From Desulfobotulus pelophilus (GTDB taxonomy: Bacteria > Desulfobacterota > Desulfobacteria > Desulfobacterales > ASO4-4): 50,876 nucleotides of DNA. The stretch's first letter is position 1. Each line of letters starts with the position of its first letter. Shown in pieces: positions 45,743 to 50,876 of the stretch. A program made the translations under genes and the position numbers. The notes beneath the pieces were generated by a model, which saw only the letters and a program-made list of their open reading frames with translations, made no database searches and was not told where the DNA came from. The DNA is taken from the NCBI RefSeq assembly GCF_026155325.1, contig NZ_JAPFPW010000021.1:1-50876 (forward strand), in the 5' to 3' direction.

Positions 45743-46509
45743 CAATCGTTTCGGGTGAGGCCCTTGCCTTTATTATTCTGGCGGCGGGCAAGGGAACGCG
45801 TATGCGTTCAGATATGGCAAAGGTGTTGCATTGTGTAGGGGGGCAGCCCATGGTTGTACGTGTAGCTGAAGCAGCTATGGGGTTGCATCCTGTAGCCTGC
45901 ACGGTGGTTGTGGGCCATCAGGCTGAGGCTGTACGGGAGGCCCTGCAGGATTATCCCCTCTCCTTTGCCCTGCAGGAGGAGCAGCTGGGAACGGGGCATG
46001 CGGTTGCATGTGCTACGGATCACATTCCTCCAGGCTGTTCTCATATTCTTGTAATCTGCGGAGATACTCCTCTTATACGGAAGCAGACTCTTGCCCGGCT
46101 TTATGCGCATCATGTGCATACTGGGGCGACCCTGACTCTTTTGGCTGTCCAGCTTGAAGATCCCCACGGGTATGGCCGGATTCAGCGCGATGCAGCAGGT
46201 CAGATACGGGCCATTGTGGAAGAAAAGGATGCCAATGCGGAAGAAAAAAAAATAGGCCTTGTGAACACGGGGTTCTATTGTTTTAATCGGGAGTTTCTGG
46301 AACGAGAGATTAAAAATCTGCGTTCAGATAATGTGCAGAAAGAATATTATCTTACAGATCTTGTGGCGGTTGCCACGGCTGCCGGTGATAGAGTTGAGTG
46401 TGTCTGTGTGGATTCTCCTGAAGAGGTGATGGGAGTGAATTCGCCCGAAAACCTGGAAGAAGCCAACCGGTTTGCAGGAAGACTGACCTGTCTCCAGCAA
46501 TTCCCTTGA
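45739..46509 (+). CDS. GlmU-like UDP-GlcNAc pyrophosphorylase, uridylyltransferase domain only
   Basis: The protein has 256 residues from ATG 45739, or 259 from ATG 45730. It carries the GlmU N-terminal domain: IILAAGKGTRMRSDMAKVLH, FALQEEQLGTGHAVACA, ICGDTPLIRKQTL, GYGRIQRDAAGQIRAIVEEK, VNTGFYCF and GVNSPENLEEANR. The left-handed beta-helix acetyltransferase half of bifunctional GlmU (about 200 further residues) is absent, and the next gene is unrelated, so this is not a simple frameshift in the window. It should form UDP-GlcNAc from UTP and GlcNAc 1-phosphate. A separate glucosamine-1-phosphate acetyltransferase must exist elsewhere. Confidence 0.85.
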   Translation: MTIVSGEALAFIILAAGKGTRMRSDMAKVLHCVGGQPMVVRVAEAAMGLHPVACTVVVGHQAEAVREALQDYPLSFALQEEQLGTGHAVACATDHIPPGCSHILVICGDTPLIRKQTLARLYAHHVHTGATLTLLAVQLEDPHGYGRIQRDAAGQIRAIVEEKDANAEEKKIGLVNTGFYCFNREFLEREIKNLRSDNVQKEYYLTDLVAVATAAGDRVECVCVDSPEEVMGVNSPENLEEANRFAGRLTCLQQFP

Positions 46510-46560
46510 CTTCATTTCCGCTGGGTGATTATACTGGTAGTCAGGATAAAGAGGTGTAGA

Positions 46561-46791
46561 TTGGAAAGAGATGTGGTTTTAAGCCGATTTGATGCAATAG
46601 AATCCAAGGTGGAGCGTTTGCTTGCGCATTGCAGAGCCCTTGAAGAGGAGCGCGAATCCCTGAAGGTGGAACTTGCGGACACGAATGCCCGGCTTGAAGA
46701 AATGATACATAAAGATTCTGAGCGGGTGCAGGATGAACAGGCAATGCAGAAAAAAATAGATGCACTCCTGGAGCGGCTTAATGCCTTTTAA
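46561..46791 (+). CDS. ZapB-like coiled-coil cell division protein
   Basis: The protein has 76 residues with TTG 46561 as likely start (AAAGAGGTG just before); a GTG at 46525 in the same frame is less likely. Almost the whole sequence is a heptad-patterned coiled coil (RFDAIESKVERLLAHC, RALEEERESLKVELADTN), as in ZapB. Directly upstream of zapA it probably helps align the Z ring and the chromosome. The low complexity of coiled coils makes the family call moderate. Confidence 0.65.
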   Translation: MERDVVLSRFDAIESKVERLLAHCRALEEERESLKVELADTNARLEEMIHKDSERVQDEQAMQKKIDALLERLNAF

Positions 46792-46840
46792 AAGTGTAGA
46801 TAAATCAAGCGTAACCCTAATGGTCTGCATATAGTGAACT

Positions 46841-47149
46841 TTGGATACCATCGTAACAATTCATATGTTTGGCGAGGTGTACAAGTTTAAGGCGGAGGCA
46901 GGTGTTGCCGATGCGAACGAGGTCGCCGAGTTTCTGATGGAAGAGCTTGCACGGGTTGAAAAAGACCTGGGGGCTCAGGCTAAAACCGTTACCAAGACGG
47001 CCAAGCTTCTGTTGGCCACCATGAATATTGCCAATACATATTTTAATCTTAAACGGCAGCATGTGGAAACGGTGTCAGAACTGGCGGAACGATCGGATGC
47101 CTTGCTGCTGGCTTTGGAGTCGGTTTCTGTTTCTCCGTCTGCAGAATGA
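46841..47149 (+). CDS. zapA: Cell division protein ZapA
   Basis: The protein has 102 residues with TTG 46841 as start, which gives DTIVTIHMFGEVYKFKAEAG at the N-terminus as in other ZapA proteins. The C-terminal half is a long helix (AKTVTKTAKLLLATMNIANT) ending in a coiled coil. ZapA bundles FtsZ filaments at mid-cell. The ribosome site is weak. A 6S RNA follows, an arrangement found in many proteobacteria. Confidence 0.88.
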   Translation: MDTIVTIHMFGEVYKFKAEAGVADANEVAEFLMEELARVEKDLGAQAKTVTKTAKLLLATMNIANTYFNLKRQHVETVSELAERSDALLLALESVSVSPSAE

Positions 47150-47167
47150 TAAAAGCCCCTGCTGTGT

Positions 47168-47346
47168 GCGTGATTGATATGCCCTTTGACCCAATGTTGT
47201 AAAAAAGGGAGCTTTCTCTGGTACTGGTGTGCATGTTCTGTACGCTGTCAGAAAAGCCTGAAGGTATCATAAGGCACCCACTTGAACCGAACGGTTCAAA
47301 GGTTTTCCAACACGGCACATGCGGGGGCATGCTTGATCAATCTCCT
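47168..47346 (+). ncRNA. ssrS: 6S RNA (regulator of RNA polymerase)
   Basis: The 5' part GATTGATATGCCC (47172-47184) pairs with GGGGCATGCTTGATCAATC near 47324-47342 to close a long hairpin. The 3' half contains CACTTGAACCGAACGGTTCA, very close to the CACCTTGAACCAAGGGTTCA element of E. coli 6S RNA. The upstream arm GGTGTGCATGTTCTGTACGC then AGAAAAGCCTGAAGG matches the order of its GGTGAGCATGCTCGGTCCG and AGAAGCCTTAAAAC parts. A size of about 180 bases and the place directly after zapA agree with 6S RNA. It binds sigma-70 RNA polymerase in stationary phase. Both ends are estimates to within about ten bases. Confidence 0.9.
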
Positions 47347-47796
47347 CCATCCTTTCTTTTTCTCCCCCTCCTTTCTTTCTTCTGAAAGCAGTCTTTTATG
47401 ATGTTGAAGGATACAGCAGGGCATTGCTGTTTGTGCAGTAAAGGCTCTGGTTGTCTGGTGAGGTTTTTCGTTCTGCATAAATGAATAAAAAATCATACGG
47501 TGCGTGGTTTGCCGTAGCGGTGGCTTTTGGGGTGGGTCTGTGCTGGCTGGAGGAAGGTGTTCCGGACCAGAGCTATGACAGACAGGTAAAGTGTTTGCGT
47601 CTTTTTTTATTTTGATGCTTAGCACCTTGTCGGTGTCGGCATGTTCTGAATTCCAGGTAATAGGAAGGCGGCCGTTGAGCGGGTATGCTTTCATTTGGGA
47701 GTGAGGAGTTTTGCACAGGCACACCAAAGCCACTTGAAGGGATTGAAACTCCCGGCTCTGCGCATCACTGTGGTTTTTGAATGGGGAGATCGGGGA
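47347..47796 (+). other. Intergenic stretch between 6S RNA and rny
   Basis: T-rich pyrimidine tracts at 47350-47380 probably end the 6S transcript. A 44-codon ORF (47481-47615) with a membrane-like N-terminus is discussed as a finding but not annotated. The rest shows no gene. The rny reading frame extends back to 47695 but is not expected to be translated there. Confidence 0.4.
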
Positions 47797-49359
47797 ATGA
47801 CAGGATATGGTATTCTGATAGGGTTTCTGGCTTTTGGAGCTGGTTTCGGGCTTGCCTACTGGGTTCGGCAGCAACTGGATGCCCAGAATGAAAGTGCCGC
47901 CAGAAATGAGGCTGGCCGTTTGCTTCAAGATGCGGCCAGGCGCTCGGAAAGTCTTCTGAGAGAAGCTGAGGTTGAAGCGAAAGACCGTCTTTTCAAGATG
48001 AAAAGCGAGTTTGATGCAGAAACCGCAGAGATCCGTTCTGAGTTGAAGCGCCAGGAACAGCGGCTTATTCAGAAAGAGGAGAATCTGGAAAGGAAGCATG
48101 ACCAGAATGAACAGAAAGAGCAGGATTTACAGGCACAGGAACAAAAGTTTCAGATTCGGGAAGAGGCGTTTGCAAAGCGTTCCGAAGAGTTGGATGAGCT
48201 GATCCAGAAACAGCACAGCGAACTTGAAAAAATATCAGGGCTTACCAGTGAGCAGGCCAGAGAAATTTTGATACGGTCCATGGAAAACGATGCCCGGTAT
48301 GAAGGGGCAAAGCTGGTCAAGCGTATTATGTCAGAAGCTCAGGAAGAAGCTGACAAGGAAGCCAAAAGAATTCTTGCAACGGCTATACAGCGCTTTTCCG
48401 GAGATTTTGTTGCGGAAAGAACGGTGTCGGTAGTGCCTTTGCCCAGTGACGAAATGAAAGGGCGGATTATAGGCAGGGAAGGCAGGAATATCCGCGCATT
48501 GGAAGCGGCAACGGGAATTGATCTGATTATAGATGATACGCCAGAAGCTGTTATTCTTTCGGGGTTCAATCCTGTTCGGCGTGAGGTTGCACGTCTTTCT
48601 CTGACCCGTTTGATTGCGGATGGACGTATCCATCCCGCCCGCATTGAAGATGTGGTGAAGGCTGTGGAAGAAGAAGTGGAACAGACCATTAAGGAAGCAG
48701 GTGAACAGGCCGCTTTTGATCTTGGAGTTCACGGTATTCACCCTGAGTTGATTAAGGTTCTCGGGCGTCTTAAATTCCGGACAAGCTATGCTCAGAACGT
48801 GTTGCAGCACTCCGTTGAGGTGGGTTTTCTTTGCGGGATCATGGCTGCGGAGCTTGGGCTGAATGTCAAGCTGGCTAAGAGAATGGGACTGTTGCATGAT
48901 CTTGGAAAGGCTGTGGATCATGAGGTCGAGGGCCCCCATGCCCTTATCGGATCCAGGCTGGCAAAAAAATTTGGAGAGGCGGCTACGGTGGTTCAGGCCA
49001 TAGCTGCTCACCATGAAGACATTCCGCCCGAATCTGTTTATGATCTTCTTGTACAGGCTGCGGACAGCCTTTCGGGAGCTCGGCCCGGAGCCCGCAAGGA
49101 GCTTCTTGAAAACTATGTGAAGCGCCTTGAGGATCTTGAAACTATTGCCTGTTCGTTCAAGGGTGTTGCTAATTCCTATGCCATACAGGCAGGTAGGGAG
49201 CTGCGGGTTATTGTGGAAAGTGATAAGATATCAGACGAAGAGTCCGTATTGCTGAGCAGGGATATAGCACGTAAAATTGAAGAAAGCCTGACGTTTCCCG
49301 GCCAGATTCGAGTTACGGTTATTCGTGAAACCCGTGCTGTGGGTTATGCGAATAAATAA
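47797..49359 (+). CDS. rny: Ribonuclease Y
   Basis: The protein has 520 residues, the canonical length, from ATG 47797 with GGGGA just ahead. An N-terminal membrane helix ([19 protein letters not shown]) is followed by a long coiled coil (about 25-180). Then come a KH domain ([20 protein letters not shown], about 219-238) and an HD domain with the metal motif [15 protein letters not shown], preceded by [12 protein letters not shown]. It starts mRNA decay at the membrane. Confidence 0.97.
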   Translation: MTGYGILIGFLAFGAGFGLAYWVRQQLDAQNESAARNEAGRLLQDAARRSESLLREAEVEAKDRLFKMKSEFDAETAEIRSELKRQEQRLIQKEENLERKHDQNEQKEQDLQAQEQKFQIREEAFAKRSEELDELIQKQHSELEKISGLTSEQAREILIRSMENDARYEGAKLVKRIMSEAQEEADKEAKRILATAIQRFSGDFVAERTVSVVPLPSDEMKGRIIGREGRNIRALEAATGIDLIIDDTPEAVILSGFNPVRREVARLSLTRLIADGRIHPARIEDVVKAVEEEVEQTIKEAGEQAAFDLGVHGIHPELIKVLGRLKFRTSYAQNVLQHSVEVGFLCGIMAAELGLNVKLAKRMGLLHDLGKAVDHEVEGPHALIGSRLAKKFGEAATVVQAIAAHHEDIPPESVYDLLVQAADSLSGARPGARKELLENYVKRLEDLETIACSFKGVANSYAIQAGRELRVIVESDKISDEESVLLSRDIARKIEESLTFPGQIRVTVIRETRAVGYANK

Positions 49360-49476
49360 TTTTTTTTAAGATTCCGGCTATAGTATGATTCAGTTTTAGT
49401 GGGAGGAGGAGCTGTAGCTGTTGCAGCTACCTCCTTCAGGTTTATCAATGAAAGATCGGTAGGAAAGGGTTTAGGG

Positions 49477-50757
49477 ATGCATGCTCTGGACGTTCTGAGG
49501 TCACGGGGATTTATCGAAAGTACAACGCATGAAGAGGAGCTGGCATCCTATTTGTCATCTCCCGGACGTTACTGCTACATCGGTTTTGATCCTACAGGAT
49601 CCAGTCTTCATGTGGGACACCTGGTTACGGTTATGGCTCTTTCCCATATGCAGCGGTGCGGGCATCGTCCCATTGCCCTCGTGGGTGGCGGAACGGGAAT
49701 GATTGGTGACCCTAGTGGAAAAACAGAGATGCGCCAGCTCATGACACCTGAAATTGTGGCTGAAAATAAGGCGGGTCTGAAGGGGCAGCTTTCTTCTTTT
49801 CTGGATTTTTCGGATGGAAAGGCTCTTCTGGTTGATAATGCAGACTGGCTTAGTGGCCTTCACTATATTCCCTTTCTCCGGGATGTGGGCAGCCACTTCA
49901 GCGTGAACCGAATGATCAAGGCAGAAAGCTATCGGGCCAGACTGGAATCCGAGGAAGGGCTGAGCTTTATAGAATTTAACTATATGCTGCTTCAGGCCTA
50001 TGATTTTTACGTACTGGCAGAAAAATACGGTTGCCTTCTTCAGATGGGCGGAAGGGATCAGTGGGGGAATATTGTGGCCGGTGTGGAGCTTGTCCGTCGC
50101 AAGGCCCAGAAAACAGTTTTTGGTATTACTTTTCCCCTTATTATGACGTCTTCCGGTATAAAAATGGGAAAAACCCATGCGGGGGCAGTCTGGTTGGATC
50201 CTGAACGTACGTCGCCCTATGATTATTATCAGTTCTGGGTGAATACGGATGATGCCGATGTGGTTCGTTTTCTGAAGCTCTTTACCTTCCTTCCCATGGA
50301 GGAAATTGAGGAGGCATCCGCTCTTTCAGGTAGGGATCTGAATGGTGTGAAGGCGGTTCTTGCCTATGAGGCTACGGCCATAGTACATGGAAGTGAGGCT
50401 GCAGCGCAGGCGCATAGGGCTGCCTCTGCCATGTTTGGCGGGAGGGAAGTCCCCGAGGCTCTTTTCTCTTCCAGCCAGATATCCCGCAGCACCGAAGTGG
50501 ATGGTGATGGTATGCCTTCTACTCAGATTCCAATCGGGGAGCTTGCTGTCGGAATATCGGCCGTCGACCTGTTCTGCCGTGTTGGCTTGTGTGCTTCCAG
50601 GGGAGCCGCTCGTCGTCTTATTGAGCAGGGAGGGGCGTATGTAAACGGACAGCGTGTGGAGGGTCTGGACGCTGTTGTTGTTGCTTCGGGTTCGGACGCT
50701 TCGGGTCTTGTGCTTCGCTCTGGTAAGAAGCACTACCATCGTATTGAAGCTGTATGA
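49477..50757 (+). CDS. tyrS: Tyrosyl-tRNA synthetase
   Basis: The protein has 426 residues from ATG 49477, with AGGAAAGGG upstream; the ORF from 49399 is too long. The class I motifs are YIGFDPTGSSLHVGHLV (HIGH region) and GIKMGKTHAGAVWL (KMSKS loop as KMGKT). GGRDQWGNIVAG fits the tyrosine-activation core, and an S4 RNA-binding domain closes the protein (GAARRLIEQGGAYVNGQRV). It charges tRNA-Tyr. A terminator follows. Confidence 0.97.
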   Translation: MHALDVLRSRGFIESTTHEEELASYLSSPGRYCYIGFDPTGSSLHVGHLVTVMALSHMQRCGHRPIALVGGGTGMIGDPSGKTEMRQLMTPEIVAENKAGLKGQLSSFLDFSDGKALLVDNADWLSGLHYIPFLRDVGSHFSVNRMIKAESYRARLESEEGLSFIEFNYMLLQAYDFYVLAEKYGCLLQMGGRDQWGNIVAGVELVRRKAQKTVFGITFPLIMTSSGIKMGKTHAGAVWLDPERTSPYDYYQFWVNTDDADVVRFLKLFTFLPMEEIEEASALSGRDLNGVKAVLAYEATAIVHGSEAAAQAHRAASAMFGGREVPEALFSSSQISRSTEVDGDGMPSTQIPIGELAVGISAVDLFCRVGLCASRGAARRLIEQGGAYVNGQRVEGLDAVVVASGSDASGLVLRSGKKHYHRIEAV

Positions 50758-50775
50758 TGTCAGTATTATGAGTTT

Positions 50776-50818
50776 TTTCATCGCCTTGATTCCATTGCTA
50801 TCAGGGTGATGAAATTTT
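50776..50818 (+). terminator. Intrinsic terminator of tyrS
   Basis: TTTCATCGCCTTGAT at 50776-50790 pairs with ATCAGGGTGATGAAA at 50800-50814 (two G-T pairs), followed by TTTTATTTG. Confidence 0.85.
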
Positions 50819-50842
50819 ATTTGTGGGTTTTTAAAAAAACAG

Positions 50843-50871
50843 TTGACGTGGATGGCCCAGATCTGTATCTT
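50843..50871 (+). promoter_or_regulatory. Strong sigma-70 promoter at the right edge
   Basis: TTGACG at 50843-50848 and TATCTT at 50866-50871 are separated by exactly 17 bases, preceded by an A/T-rich stretch (TTTTTAAAAAAAC). It points out of the window and resembles promoters of stable RNA genes; the target is not visible. Confidence 0.6.
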
Positions 50872-50876
50872 AATCT

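Overview
This window looks like part of a Gram-negative, rod-shaped bacterial chromosome, most likely a Desulfobacterota (deltaproteobacterial) lineage. That placement is an inference from gene content and order: an ATP synthase operon of type b'-b-delta-alpha-gamma-beta-epsilon without the a and c genes, an mreBCD-mrdAB rod cluster, a Wzx/Wzy-type exopolysaccharide locus with a separate outer-membrane barrel, and a zapB-zapA-6S RNA-rny-tyrS block. No phage, CRISPR array or plasmid functions were seen. The only mobile-element trace is a decayed IS3-type transposase fragment at the left edge.

Region 1 (1-9522) holds the transposase remnant and then a compact plus-strand glycan cassette: ATP-grasp enzyme, GNAT acyltransferase, GT4 glycosyltransferase, polysaccharide-deacetylase-like protein, alpha/alpha-toroid protein, DUF354 protein, Gfo/Idh/MocA oxidoreductase, an unrecognised TIM-barrel-like protein and UDP-GlcNAc 2-epimerase. 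Most of this stretch is clearly more A+T-rich than the rest of the window, but 4329-5486 and wecB look native, so the cassette is a mosaic. Region 2 (9724-11033) is a PilZ gene followed by galU. Region 3 (11325-20892) is an export and polymerisation operon: phosphoglycosyltransferase, small secreted protein, outer-membrane beta-barrel, OPX/Wza-like protein, Wzc-like tyrosine autokinase, PHP tyrosine phosphatase and a Wzy/ligase-TPR fusion. It has no flippase and no glycosyltransferase of its own, so region 1 or sequence to its left probably supplies the sugar-building enzymes.

Region 4 (20924-31461) has a minus-strand operon of three envelope proteins (SurA-N-like protein, HAMP membrane protein, HEIGH metallopeptidase), then galE, a U32-family protein, a calcium-loop protein facing an unknown minus-strand gene, a CoA-disulfide/persulfide reductase with a rhodanese domain, a second PilZ gene, a short-chain dehydrogenase and tRNA-Pro(GGG). 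Region 5 (31525-39331) is cell-wall and shape: S66 LD-carboxypeptidase, a serine beta-lactamase-fold hydrolase, mreB, mreC, mreD, mrdA and rodA. Region 6 (39713-45614) is the ATP synthase operon. Region 7 (45695-50876) has a GlmU-like uridylyltransferase without the acetyltransferase half and with a coupled leader ORF, zapB-like, zapA, a 6S RNA, rny and tyrS. It ends with a terminator and a strong promoter pointing out of the window.

How the genes fit together: galU, galE, wecB and the GlmU-like enzyme make or interconvert nucleotide sugars. The region 1 cassette assembles and decorates a glycan, and region 3 starts, exports and polymerises it under tyrosine phosphorylation. The two PilZ proteins with intact c-di-GMP motifs suggest second-messenger input. 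The most promising new biology is the ATP-grasp/toroid/TIM-barrel glycan cassette, the beta-barrel plus short-OPX export pair with its glycine-rich secreted companion, and the HAMP/HEIGH/SurA-like envelope operon. The 6S RNA, the attenuator-like hairpin before the second PilZ gene and the glmU leader ORF are further leads.
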